NCBI GenBank assembly: GCA_947500445.1
Contig: CANMSB010000005.1
Coordinates: 62,001-126,000, forward strand
Origin: an uncultured Flavobacteriaceae bacterium
GTDB taxonomy: Bacteria; Bacteroidota; Bacteroidia; Flavobacteriales; Flavobacteriaceae
Reading direction: 5' to 3'
DNA length: 64,000 nt
The position numbers and the translations under genes are program-made. Below the pieces are notes generated by a model. The model ran no database searches. It had not been told where the DNA came from and was given only the letters and a program-made list of their open reading frames with translations. Shown in pieces: positions 35,092 to 43,783 of the stretch (position 1 is the first letter of the stretch; the number at the start of each line of letters is the position of its first letter).

Positions 35092-35781
35092 ATGAAAAAA
35101 AGCGAAATAAAAATCCTCCTCGTCGACGACGAACCGGATATTTTAGAGATTGTCGGGTACAACCTTTCCTCGCAAGGTTACCAGGTGTTTACCGCCAAAA
35201 ATGGTTTGGAAGGCGTAGAGAAGGCGAAAAAGAAGGAACCGCATTTGATCATCCTTGATGTTATGATGCCCGAGATGGACGGTATTGAAGCCTGCGAGAT
35301 CATTCGGGGTACGCCCGGTCTGGAACAAACGATCATTACCTTTTTGACCGCCAGGGGAGAGGACTATTCCCAAGTGGCCGGTTTTGATGCCGGGGCCGAT
35401 GACTACATTACCAAACCTATCAAACCAAAGGTGTTGGTAAGTAAGGTAAAGGCACTACTTCGCCGTTTAAAAGAAAGGGAAGACGCTTCTTCGGAAGATA
35501 TTGTAAAAGTAGGCAACCTGGTGATCAACCGGGAAGAATATAAAATCGTGAACGATGGGGTAGAGATCATTTTGCCCAGAAAAGAGTTCGAACTCCTTTC
35601 CCTTTTGAGCTCAAAACCGAACAAGGTTTTTAAACGGGAAGTAATATTGGACCGTGTGTGGGGCAACGAAGTGGTCGTCGGCGGGCGTACCATTGATGTA
35701 CATATTCGAAAGCTTCGCGAAAAAATAGGGGAAGAACATTTTAAGACCGTCAAAGGTGTCGGCTACAAGTTCGTGCTCTAA
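35092..35781 (+). CDS. OmpR/PhoB-type response regulator
   Basis: This 229-residue protein has a receiver domain (about 6-120) with the acidic pair Asp12/Asp13, phosphoacceptor Asp56 (ILDVMMPEMDG) and the conserved Lys (ITKP). The C-terminal winged-helix DNA-binding domain (about 135-229) ends in the classic RTIDVHIRKLREKIG...KTVKGVGYKF. The partner kinase lies 247 bases downstream; a 160-bp hairpin element has landed exactly at the TAA stop between them. PhoB-like in layout; the signal is not known. Confidence 0.93.
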   Translation: MKKSEIKILLVDDEPDILEIVGYNLSSQGYQVFTAKNGLEGVEKAKKKEPHLIILDVMMPEMDGIEACEIIRGTPGLEQTIITFLTARGEDYSQVAGFDAGADDYITKPIKPKVLVSKVKALLRRLKEREDASSEDIVKVGNLVINREEYKIVNDGVEIILPRKEFELLSLLSSKPNKVFKREVILDRVWGNEVVVGGRTIDVHIRKLREKIGEEHFKTVKGVGYKFVL

Positions 35782-35941
35782 TACCATTTTAACTTTGAAA
35801 TAGCACTAATAAATCGTTTCTTTTTCAGCTGTTCTTCGTTAAAAAATATAACCGTAGCTAAGGCTATGCTTAGATTTTTTGCCTCGAACAACTAAAAAAT
35901 AATTCAATTTCTATACGCGCAATTTCAAAGCAAAAACGGTA
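35782..35941 (+). mobile_element. Hairpin element, family 1, copy 1
   Basis: The ends are TACCATTTTAACTTTGAAAT and, on the other strand, TACCGTTTTTGCTTTGAAAT. The core CCGTAGC-TAAG-GCTATGC (35852-35869) is at the midpoint. The arms between ends and core are themselves partly complementary, so the whole element can fold into one hairpin. TAA flanks both sides (35779-35781 is the stop codon of the response regulator; 35942-35944 follows). Apart from a few bases it is the same as the copy at 62341-62501. Confidence 0.9.
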
Positions 35942-35958
35942 TAATTTTTATCATTCTG

Positions 35959-35989
35959 TTTGGTCCTGCAGGGCATTCCTTTACTTTTG
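35959..35989 (+). promoter_or_regulatory. Promoter of the histidine-kinase gene
   Basis: TTTG (35959-35962), 19 bases, then TACTTTTG (35982-35989): a textbook Bacteroidota promoter. It lies just after the hairpin element, so the kinase can be transcribed apart from the regulator. Confidence 0.7.
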
Positions 35990-36028
35990 CAATGCGACCA
36001 CAAGTCGCAACGCACCAATTGATGGGTT

Positions 36029-37084
36029 ATGGCGATTAGGCTAAGAAAATCGTATCGGTTTGCACTGCGCTCGGCGTTGTTGATCACTTTTTGTTCCGCA
36101 ATATTGTTGGGCGGCCTGCTCTACATGTTACATTCTTTAAATTGGCTGTTGCTATTGGTTTTCGCGCTGCTTTTTTTTGGGATTTCCTTTATCGTTCTTC
36201 AATACCGTATTCAACGTTACATTTATCGTAGGATCAAGAAAATTTACGATGACGTGGCCTTATTGGAATCCACTTCCCTTACTTCCGACCCGATTACGAC
36301 CGACATGAAAACGCTGACCGCGGAAATCGAAAAATTTGCGAAGGACAAAAAAGTGGAAATCGATACCCTAAAAATAAGGGAAGAGTACCGTAAGGATTTT
36401 TTGGGGAACGTGTCGCATGAGCTGAAAACCCCCCTGTTTACGGTTCAAGGGTATATTGAAACGCTTTTGGATGGGGCGATCAACGATAAAAATGTCCGCA
36501 AAAAGTACTTGTCGCGGGCAAACAAGGCCGTAGAACGGTTGATCTACATCGTAAAAGATCTTGATTTGATCACAAAATTGGAGGCCGGTGAGCTTATGGT
36601 GGAACGCACCGATTTTGATATTATCGAATTGATCCAAAGTGTTTTTGAACTTTTGGAAATGAAATCGGCAAAAAAAGAGATTGCCTTAACATTTGATATC
36701 GAATACGTTGAACCCATTTATGTGCATGCCGATCTGGAAAAGATACAACGGGTACTGACGAATTTGTTGGTTAATTCCATAAAGTATGGGCAAAAGAATG
36801 GAACAACGGAGGTAAGCGTAGAAAATTTGATACGGAACAAGGTCATTGTAAGGGTTACCGACAATGGCGAGGGCATACCGGAGCAATATATTCCGAGGTT
36901 GTTCGAACGGTTTTATCGGGTCGATCAAAGCGGCAGTAGAAAAGAGGGCGGTTCCGGTCTTGGCCTTTCCATCGTAAAACACATTATAGAGGCCCACGGA
37001 GAGAAAATATATGTAGAGAGTGTGGAAGAGGTCGGTTCCGAATTCTCGTTTACTTTGGAAAAAGTTACCCCTTCCGAAGCCTAG
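36029..37084 (+). CDS. Sensor histidine kinase, PhoR-like
   Basis: This 351-residue protein has two membrane helices (about 12-34 and 38-57) with almost no periplasmic loop, so the signal is probably sensed in or at the membrane. The dimerisation/phosphoacceptor box NVSHELKTPLF has His130. The ATPase domain has N-box NLLVNSIKYG, G1 DNGEGIP and G2 GGSGLGLSIVKH. It is partner to the PhoB-like regulator upstream. It is followed 37 bases later by trmB. Confidence 0.92.
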   Translation: MAIRLRKSYRFALRSALLITFCSAILLGGLLYMLHSLNWLLLLVFALLFFGISFIVLQYRIQRYIYRRIKKIYDDVALLESTSLTSDPITTDMKTLTAEIEKFAKDKKVEIDTLKIREEYRKDFLGNVSHELKTPLFTVQGYIETLLDGAINDKNVRKKYLSRANKAVERLIYIVKDLDLITKLEAGELMVERTDFDIIELIQSVFELLEMKSAKKEIALTFDIEYVEPIYVHADLEKIQRVLTNLLVNSIKYGQKNGTTEVSVENLIRNKVIVRVTDNGEGIPEQYIPRLFERFYRVDQSGSRKEGGSGLGLSIVKHIIEAHGEKIYVESVEEVGSEFSFTLEKVTPSEA

Positions 37085-37121
37085 TTTTTTCCTAGTTTTG
37101 TGGGATAAAAATAAATGTCCG

Positions 37122-37793
37122 GTGGGAAGTAAGAACAAATTAAAACGCTTCAAGGAAAATGAGACCTTCAAAAATGTCATTCAACCCGTAAGGGACGAGG
37201 TTTCCGCAGGGTTGTTTTCGCTTCGCGGAAAATGGAATACCCACTTTAAAAACGAAAATCCCATTGTTTTGGAACTGGGCTGTGGTAAGGGCGAGTACAC
37301 CGTTGGTCTTTCGCGGGCATATCCCGATAAAAATTTCATCGGAATCGATATCAAAGGGGCCCGTTTTTGGCGAGGGGCCAAAACGGCCTTGGAAGAAAAT
37401 CTGGAAAATGCCGCCTTTTTAAGAAGTCAAATCGAACTCATCGATTTCCTTTTCGCGGAAAATGAAGTGGCCGAAATTTGGATAACCTTCCCGGATCCGC
37501 AGATAAAATATAAACGGACCAAACACCGGATGACCAATTCCGATTTTCTGGATAAGTATCAAAAAATATTGCGTCCTGGCGGATTGGTACACCTAAAGAC
37601 CGATAGCGAATTTATGCACGGCTATACCTTGGGGCTCTTGCACGGTCTGGGGCTGACCGTAAACTATGCCAATCATGACGTATATAAGAACGAGGGAAGC
37701 CCTAGGGAAGTTTTGGGCATCCAAACGTTTTACGAACGGCAATACCTTGAAAAGGGAAAACCGATCACCTACATTCAATTTAAGTTCGGGTAG
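37122..37793 (+). CDS. trmB: tRNA (guanine-N7)-methyltransferase TrmB
   Basis: Methylates G46 of tRNAs using S-adenosylmethionine. The SAM-binding motif VLELGCGKGEYTVGLS and the catalytic motif TFPDPQIKYKRTKHRM are present, and the family N-terminus GSKNKLKRF begins exactly at GTG 37122, which is therefore the start. About 223 residues, full length. It is 3 bases before the LysE-family gene. Confidence 0.93.
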   Translation: MGSKNKLKRFKENETFKNVIQPVRDEVSAGLFSLRGKWNTHFKNENPIVLELGCGKGEYTVGLSRAYPDKNFIGIDIKGARFWRGAKTALEENLENAAFLRSQIELIDFLFAENEVAEIWITFPDPQIKYKRTKHRMTNSDFLDKYQKILRPGGLVHLKTDSEFMHGYTLGLLHGLGLTVNYANHDVYKNEGSPREVLGIQTFYERQYLEKGKPITYIQFKFG

Positions 37794-37796
37794 CGC

Positions 37797-38429
37797 ATGC
37801 AACATTTGTTAATTCTTTTTTTTGCGACCTTTTCCGCAGCTGCCATGGCTACGGTTCCACCGGGACTGTTGAACATGAATGCCGCCAAGGTGAGTGTGGA
37901 AAAAGGAAAGGGCAATGGCATCATTTTTAGTTTGGGGGTCTCCACAATGATATTGCTACAGGCCTATGTAGCCGTATTGATCTCCAAGTTTTTGTACCGG
38001 AACCCCCAAGTGATCGATTGGCTGCTAAAAGGAGGGGTGTTCGTGTTCGGTTTTTTTGCGATCTATTTTTTTATTGCTGCGGGGCGTGATCGTAAAAGCC
38101 CCGCCAAAACGGTCAAGGTCAGTAAAAAAAACAGCTATTTTAGAGGCTTTTTGTTGGCGGCCGTAAACTTATTGACCATTCCTTACTACAGTGGCTTAAA
38201 CGCCATGTGGAACGCCTCGGGTTGGATCAAGTTCGAATTGACCGATACCCTTATTTTTGTTTTTGCCGCAGGTTTGGGTACCTTTTCGGTGTTGTATCTG
38301 TATGTTTTTTATTTCAATAAGCTGGAAAGGACCTCGGATAGCTTTTCAAAAAACAGCAATTATATTTTGAGCGCTTTAATGGTGGTACTTTTGAGCATTA
38401 CCTTATTTCGAATATTTTACCGACAATGA
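37797..38429 (+). CDS. LysE-family exporter
   Basis: The 210-residue protein has six hydrophobic helices and the family opening motif ATVPPGLLNMNAAKVSVEKG (about 19-38; usually TPGP in true LysE). It probably exports amino acids or similar small metabolites. The stop overlaps the start of the alkyltransferase-like gene by 4 bases (ATGA). Confidence 0.82.
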   Translation: MQHLLILFFATFSAAAMATVPPGLLNMNAAKVSVEKGKGNGIIFSLGVSTMILLQAYVAVLISKFLYRNPQVIDWLLKGGVFVFGFFAIYFFIAAGRDRKSPAKTVKVSKKNSYFRGFLLAAVNLLTIPYYSGLNAMWNASGWIKFELTDTLIFVFAAGLGTFSVLYLYVFYFNKLERTSDSFSKNSNYILSALMVVLLSITLFRIFYRQ

Positions 38430-38779
38430 AACCGGAGAACAAAAACTTTTTTGAGCGGGTATACCGAGTGGCCGAACAAATACCATATGGCAGGGTTACC
38501 TCCTATGGTGCCATTGCCAAATACCTTGGGGCGGCACGGAGCGCCAGAATGGTCGGTTGGGCAATGAACGGTGCGGGCAACCTGCCCAAGGTGCCGGCGC
38601 ATCGGGTGGTCAATAAAATAGGGTTATTGACCGGAAAACATCATTTTGATGGCACCAATTTAATGCAACAGCTACTTGAAAACGAAGGCATTAAAGTGAT
38701 TGATAATCAGATACAGCATTTCGAAAAACACTTTTGGGACCCTTTTACCGAACTAGGCGTCCAAGAGGAGCTCGACTAG
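38426..38779 (+). CDS. Alkyltransferase-like protein (MGMT family, no catalytic Cys)
   Basis: A 117-residue DNA-repair helper with the MGMT DNA-binding fold (VTSYGAIAKYLGAARSARMVGWAMNG). The active-site motif PCHR of true O6-methylguanine methyltransferases reads PAHR here (Ala58), so it cannot remove alkyl groups itself. Alkyltransferase-like proteins bind alkylated guanines, flip them out and hand them to nucleotide-excision repair. It overlaps the LysE gene by 4 bases. Confidence 0.88.
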   Translation: MKPENKNFFERVYRVAEQIPYGRVTSYGAIAKYLGAARSARMVGWAMNGAGNLPKVPAHRVVNKIGLLTGKHHFDGTNLMQQLLENEGIKVIDNQIQHFEKHFWDPFTELGVQEELD

Positions 38780-38896
38780 CTTACCCGCAAGGTCGAAGGC
38801 GTAAATGGAGCATCATCGGCAACCCCTATATCAACATTCCTTATTTCAATAACAACCCTTTAGGGTTACCGTGCGATGGCGTATCTTTGTAAGGTA

Positions 38897-38964
38897 TACC
38901 ATTGTACCATTGACATAAGGATAAAGAAATGGTATTATAGTGCTGTTTCAATGTTAAAATGGTA
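38897..38964. repeat. Deleted family 1 hairpin element, 68 bp
   Basis: The right part TAGTGCTGTTTCAATGTTAA followed by AATGGTA matches, in reverse, the left end of family 1 elements. The left part starts TACCATTG. The central core is lost. The flanks GTA and ATA differ by one base. It lies in the 215-bp gap before the Mrp gene. Confidence 0.6.
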
Positions 38965-38994
38965 ATACGATCAATTTGAATAGAAAGGGATAAA

Positions 38995-40140
38995 ATGGTC
39001 AAGATAGAAAAGAAAGCGGTCCTTAAAGCACTGGAAAACATTACGGTTCCAGGGGAAGGCCAAAATATGGTCGAAAGTGGAGCCGTCAAGAATGTGCAAA
39101 TTTTTGGGGATGAGGTAGAGATCGACATTACCATTACGAATCCCAGTTTGCAGGCCCGTAAGAAAACCGAGGTCGAAATTTTAAAGGTCGTTCACCGAGA
39201 GGTGTACGAAAAGGCCAAAATGAAAGTGAACATCACGGTCGATGCGCCCGCACCCAAGCAAAAGCCTAATGAAATAAAGGGCAAACCGTTACCGGGAATC
39301 AAGAACATTATTGCCGTTGCTTCGGGAAAAGGAGGTGTAGGGAAGTCTACGGTAACGGCAAATTTAGCGGTTACCTTGGCCAAAATGGGACTAAAGGTAG
39401 GGTTGCTCGATGCCGATATCTACGGGCCTTCCATGCCCATAATGTTCGATGTTACACAGGAAAAGCCCTTGGCCGTAAACGTCGATGGAAAATCCAAAAT
39501 GAGACCGGTCGAAAGTTATGGTGTAAAAATGTTGTCCATCGGCTTTTTTACCCAACCGAACCAAGCGGTCATTTGGAGAGGACCTATGGCTTCAAAGGCA
39601 TTGAACCAAATGATCTTTGATGCCCATTGGGGCGAATTGGACGTTATGTTGCTCGATTTGCCTCCCGGTACGGGCGACATTCATTTGAGTATCATGCAGG
39701 CAATGCCGGTTACCGGTGCCGTGGTGGTAAGTACCCCACAGGAAGTGGCCTTGGCCGATGCCCGAAAGGGCGTGGCAATGTTCCAACAAGAAGCGATTAA
39801 CGTTCCTGTACTGGGAATTGTGGAAAACATGGCGTATTTTACTCCTGCGGAGCTTCCCGACAATAAGTATTATATTTTTGGAAAGGAAGGCGCACGCCAT
39901 TTGGCCGAAGACCTGGAAGTACCTTTCTTGGGAGAAATTCCGTTGGTACAGAGCATACGCGAAGCCGGTGACGTTGGAAGGCCGGCCGCAATGCAAACGG
40001 CCACGCCCATAGAAAGCGCCTTTGAAGAACTGACGCGAAACGTGGTACAGGAAATGGTAGCACGAAATACAACATTGCCTCCAACGGAAGCAATAAAAAT
40101 AACGACAATGGCGGGATGTGCCGCCGTTAAGAAAAAGTGA
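38995..40140 (+). CDS. Mrp/NBP35-type iron-sulfur carrier ATPase
   Basis: 381 residues: an N-terminal MIP18-like domain (about 5-85) and a ParA-type ATPase with deviant Walker A ASGKGGVGKSTVTANLA (about 105-121), DADIYGPSMP, and LLDLPPGTGD. It is thought to carry and deliver Fe-S clusters. The CxxC pair that many relatives use for the bridging cluster is absent (the MAYF motif is followed by TPAELPDNK), and one Cys remains near the C-terminus. The NifU-like gene follows by 1 base, so the two probably work together. Confidence 0.9.
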   Translation: MVKIEKKAVLKALENITVPGEGQNMVESGAVKNVQIFGDEVEIDITITNPSLQARKKTEVEILKVVHREVYEKAKMKVNITVDAPAPKQKPNEIKGKPLPGIKNIIAVASGKGGVGKSTVTANLAVTLAKMGLKVGLLDADIYGPSMPIMFDVTQEKPLAVNVDGKSKMRPVESYGVKMLSIGFFTQPNQAVIWRGPMASKALNQMIFDAHWGELDVMLLDLPPGTGDIHLSIMQAMPVTGAVVVSTPQEVALADARKGVAMFQQEAINVPVLGIVENMAYFTPAELPDNKYYIFGKEGARHLAEDLEVPFLGEIPLVQSIREAGDVGRPAAMQTATPIESAFEELTRNVVQEMVARNTTLPPTEAIKITTMAGCAAVKKK

Positions 40141-40141
40141 T

Positions 40142-40381
40142 ATGACATCGGAAGAGTTAAAAACGAATATTGAAAAAGCGCTGGAAGAAATCCGTCCGTT
40201 CCTGCAAAGCGACGGTGGCGATATCTCCCTGATTTCCATTGATAACGATACTTCGGTCAAAGTACGTTTGGAAGGTGCCTGCGTAGGATGTACCGTAAAC
40301 CAGATGACGTTGAAAAGCGGGGTGGAAATGACCATTAAAAAGTATGCGCCCCAGATAGAAGAGGTCGTTAATGTTTCTTAG
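40142..40381 (+). CDS. NifU C-terminal-domain Fe-S scaffold
   Basis: 79 residues, the whole protein being one NifU-like domain with the cluster-binding Cys-x-x-Cys in GACVGCTV. It assembles or transfers 4Fe-4S clusters. ATG 40142 follows the stop of the Mrp gene by 1 base. Confidence 0.92.
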   Translation: MTSEELKTNIEKALEEIRPFLQSDGGDISLISIDNDTSVKVRLEGACVGCTVNQMTLKSGVEMTIKKYAPQIEEVVNVS

Positions 40382-40455
40382 AAAGAGCACCGTCAGCTGC
40401 TGTTTGCTGTTATGAACAGTAATATAGATGGGCGGTCGCCAATGAAGTCGTTTTC

Positions 40456-41517
40456 ATGATCAAGACAGATATATTGATAATCGGTGCGGGACCCACAGGG
40501 CTTTTCACCGTATTTGAGGCCGGTTTACTGCAATTAAAATGTCATTTGATTGACGCACTCCCACAGGCCGGCGGACAGTGTTCGGAAATTTATCCCAAAA
40601 AACCCATTTACGATATTCCCGGTTTCCCCGAAGTTTTGGCGGGAGATCTGGTACACAACCTTATGGAGCAGGCAAAACCATTCCAACCCGGTTTTACCCT
40701 TGGAGAACGGGCACAGACCATTAAAAAATTGGACGACGGTACTTTTGTGGTAACCACCAACAAAGGAACGGAACACTGTGCCCCGGTCGTGGCCATAGCG
40801 GGCGGACTCGGTAGTTTTGAGCCAAGAAAACCACCCTTGGAGAACCTGTCGGACTACGAGGGAAAGGGGGTGGCCTACATGATCAAAGATCCCGAAGTGT
40901 ACCGTGATAAAAAGGTAGTAATTGCGGGTGGAGGGGATTCCGCCTTGGATTGGAGTATTTTTTTGACCGACGTGGCGGCCGAGGTTACCTTGGTACATCG
41001 GCGCAACGAGTTTCGAGGTGCTTTGGATTCGGTAGAGAAGGTACAACAGCTTAAAAATAAAGGGAAAATTAAATTGATAACCCCTGCGGAGGTTATAGGG
41101 TTGTATGGGGAACACCGTTTAGAAGGGGTTACCCTGCAAAAGACAGGTGCGGAAAAGGAAATGCTGGACCTTCGCGCCGATTCCTTTATTCCCCTTTTCG
41201 GGCTATCGCCCAAACTGGGCCCTATTGGGGATTGGGGGTTGGAAATTGAGAAAAATGCGATCAAGGTCGATAATACGCTGGACTACCAAACCAATATTCC
41301 CGGAATTTATGCCATCGGAGATGTGAATACCTATCCCGGAAAGCTCAAATTGATCCTGTGCGGTTTTCATGAGGCCACGCTTATGTGCCAAAGCGCATAC
41401 CAACGTATTTATCCGGATAAAAAATATGTAATGAAATATACGACCGTTGGCGGTGTTACCGGTTTTGACGGGAGTAAAAAAGAAGCGCCGAAGGCGGTGG
41501 TAAAAAAAATAGAATAA
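40456..41517 (+). CDS. Ferredoxin-NADP reductase, thioredoxin-reductase-like type
   Basis: 353 residues. FAD-binding ILIIGAGPTGLFTVFEAGLL is at the N-terminus, the NAD(P) motif VVIAGGGDSALDW at about 153-165, and the second FAD motif PGIYAIGDVNTYPGKL near the end. The Cys pair of thioredoxin reductases is absent, which marks the type 2 ferredoxin/flavodoxin reductase (YumC-like). The 2Fe-2S ferredoxin 122 bases downstream is its natural partner. Confidence 0.9.
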   Translation: MIKTDILIIGAGPTGLFTVFEAGLLQLKCHLIDALPQAGGQCSEIYPKKPIYDIPGFPEVLAGDLVHNLMEQAKPFQPGFTLGERAQTIKKLDDGTFVVTTNKGTEHCAPVVAIAGGLGSFEPRKPPLENLSDYEGKGVAYMIKDPEVYRDKKVVIAGGGDSALDWSIFLTDVAAEVTLVHRRNEFRGALDSVEKVQQLKNKGKIKLITPAEVIGLYGEHRLEGVTLQKTGAEKEMLDLRADSFIPLFGLSPKLGPIGDWGLEIEKNAIKVDNTLDYQTNIPGIYAIGDVNTYPGKLKLILCGFHEATLMCQSAYQRIYPDKKYVMKYTTVGGVTGFDGSKKEAPKAVVKKIE

Positions 41518-41639
41518 GGCCATAGGTGGCGTTCGTCAGCCAAATGATGTTTGAGCAGCGGGAGCGTTTTCCAATAAGACCTGCAACGTGAAGTGCCCGC
41601 AACAGCTATTATGGCATTGAAGATAACCAATAAAACAAG

Positions 41640-41978
41640 TTGAAATTGTCCGATATTAAGATAAAGATTACCGATAGAGAAGGTGTGTCCCATGAGGTGG
41701 ATGCTCCGACCGATATGAACATGAACCTCATGGAGGTGGTGCGTTCCTATGAATTGGCACCTGAAGGCACCATAGGAATCTGCGGGGGAATGGCCATGTG
41801 TGCTTCTTGCCAATGCTATGTAACCTCAGATCACGCACTTCCCGAAAAATCGGATGACGAAGAAGCAATGTTGGCGGAAGCCTTTAATGTAGAGGAAAAC
41901 TCACGTTTGGGCTGCCAAGTACATATCACGGAGGCCCTTGATGGCTTGGAAGTGGTGCTGGCCCCGGAAGAGCTGTAG
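41640..41978 (+). CDS. Adrenodoxin-type 2Fe-2S ferredoxin
   Basis: 112 residues; cluster ligands Cys48, Cys54, Cys57 and Cys92 follow the C-x5-C-x2-C...C pattern (ICGGMAMCASC...RLGC). It carries electrons, probably from the reductase upstream and perhaps to Fe-S assembly or an oxygenase. There is no ATG. TTG 41640 is the longest start; TTG 41646 would give the more usual start Met-Ser-Asp-Ile-Lys. Confidence 0.9.
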   Translation: MKLSDIKIKITDREGVSHEVDAPTDMNMNLMEVVRSYELAPEGTIGICGGMAMCASCQCYVTSDHALPEKSDDEEAMLAEAFNVEENSRLGCQVHITEALDGLEVVLAPEEL

Positions 41979-41999
41979 GTTCCCCGACCCAGTGTTCCC

Positions 42000-43739
42000 T
42001 TATATCCGTGCCTGATAGGTAAACAGGTTGTAATACCGTCCTTCCTCGGCAATCAATTGGTCGTGGGTACCCTGTTCGGCAATACGGCCGTTTTCGATAA
42101 CCAAAATTTGATCTGCCTTGCGAATGGTGCTTAACCGGTGTGCTATTACGAAGGTGGTGCGCCCTTCGGTCAGTGTGGCCAAACTTTTTTGGATCAATGC
42201 TTCGCTTTCGGTATCCAGGTTAGAGGTCGCCTCATCCAAGATCAGTATTTTTGGATCGGCCAAAATCGCCCTTGCAATAGCGATACGTTGCCGTTGCCCT
42301 CCAGATAGTTTTACGCCACGTTCCCCGATTAACGTGTCCAGTCCGTCCTCGAACCGATCGGTAAATTCATCCACATAAGCGGCTTTCACTGTTTGTAGCA
42401 ACGCGGCTTCCCCAGCGTTTGGCCTTGGAAAAAGAATGTTTTCGCGAATGGTGCCCTCGAACAAAAAATCGTCCTGTAGTACTACACCTAAAAACTGGCG
42501 AAAACTGGTCAGGTCTACTCGGGAAAGGTCGTTCCCGTCTATGGTAATGGTACCCGATCCGGGATTTAAAAAACTGGCGGCCAAACCGGCAATGGTCGAT
42601 TTTCCGGATCCCGAACTGCCTACAAGGGCAATAACATCCCCCGATTTTGCCGTAAAATTGATATCGTGCAATACCGCTTTGCCCTCCTCATATGCAAAAG
42701 AAACCTGATCGAAAACCATTTTTCCCTTGAGTTCCGATAAGTGAACGGTACGGTCCTTTTCGTCCGCTTCGCTCATTTGGTTCATCAACTCCTCCGTTCG
42801 GTCAAGACCGGCAAGGGCCTCGGTCAATTGACTTCCGATATTGCTCATTTGAACGATAGGCGCTACCATTAGGGCCAATAAAAAAGTAAACTCAAAGTAC
42901 TCCCCGGTGGTGAGCTCCCCGTTCATCATTTTATAGCCGCCAAAGCCCATCATAATTCCCGTTGTGGCCAGTCCTAACAAAAAGGTGGACGAACTAGTCA
43001 TGACCGCCGTAGCGGTAAGGCTCTTTTTTACGTTTTGGTAAAGTTTGTCCACGCCATCCTCAAAAACTTTTGCCTCTTGTGCTTCCGCATTAAAACCCTT
43101 GATCACCCGTATGCCGCCCAAGGTTTCCGTAAGCCGCCCTTTTACCTCCGCATTTATTTTTCCCCTTTCGCGGAACACTGGTCTAATGATCTTAAATGCC
43201 TTTAACGCAATAAATGCAAACAGTAACAAGGGTACAAAGGTCAATAAGGTCATGGTAGGGCTGATCCGCAGTAGCAATATCAAGGAAACAACGGCAGTAA
43301 TCGTTCCGCCCACCAGTTGTACCAGTCCGGTTCCTATAAGGTTCCGAACCCCCTCCACATCGCTCATGATACGGGAAACCAGTCCTCCGGATTTTGTATT
43401 GTCGAAAAACCGAATGGGTAATGCCAATACCTTTTTCTGTACCTGCGCCCTGAGTTCCGAAATCATAAATTGCGCTTGTATGCTGAGTACTTTGGTCAAC
43501 AGGAACGACATGATCCCCTGTACGAAAAACGAAAGCACGACAACGATAACGAGTACTTTTAAAAAATCGTAGTCCTTATTGGGTACGATATCGTCTAAAA
43601 AATAGCGAAGGGAAACCGGTGCTACAAAACTGGCCGCTTTGCTGATTACGATGAGCAAAAGCCCCATCAAAACCAATTTTCTTCGTGGCCAAATAATGGT
43701 TTTGAACGCTTTTAGGATGCTAACTTTTTTCTCTGCCAT
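42000..43739 (-). CDS. MsbA-like ABC exporter, fused permease and ATPase
   Basis: 579 residues: six membrane helices (about 20-300), then an ATPase domain with Walker A GSSGSGKST, Q-loop LQDDFLFEGTIREN, signature LSGGQRQR, Walker B ILILDEATS and switch His in FVIAHRLST. Works as a homodimer, exporting lipids, drugs or peptides. It is the last gene of the minus-strand unit with three G8-type proteins (44 bases after the third); functional linkage is possible but not shown. Confidence 0.92.
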   Translation of the reverse strand: MAEKKVSILKAFKTIIWPRRKLVLMGLLLIVISKAASFVAPVSLRYFLDDIVPNKDYDFLKVLVIVVVLSFFVQGIMSFLLTKVLSIQAQFMISELRAQVQKKVLALPIRFFDNTKSGGLVSRIMSDVEGVRNLIGTGLVQLVGGTITAVVSLILLLRISPTMTLLTFVPLLLFAFIALKAFKIIRPVFRERGKINAEVKGRLTETLGGIRVIKGFNAEAQEAKVFEDGVDKLYQNVKKSLTATAVMTSSSTFLLGLATTGIMMGFGGYKMMNGELTTGEYFEFTFLLALMVAPIVQMSNIGSQLTEALAGLDRTEELMNQMSEADEKDRTVHLSELKGKMVFDQVSFAYEEGKAVLHDINFTAKSGDVIALVGSSGSGKSTIAGLAASFLNPGSGTITIDGNDLSRVDLTSFRQFLGVVLQDDFLFEGTIRENILFPRPNAGEAALLQTVKAAYVDEFTDRFEDGLDTLIGERGVKLSGGQRQRIAIARAILADPKILILDEATSNLDTESEALIQKSLATLTEGRTTFVIAHRLSTIRKADQILVIENGRIAEQGTHDQLIAEEGRYYNLFTYQARI

Positions 43740-43783
43740 AAGCTTGAATAAAGGCCTAAAATTACGCTTAAATAATGGAATGG

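Noticed and set aside
39592-40335. Minus-strand open frame of 247 codons opposite the Mrp and NifU genes
   Set aside because: Antisense to two conserved Fe-S genes; no domain.
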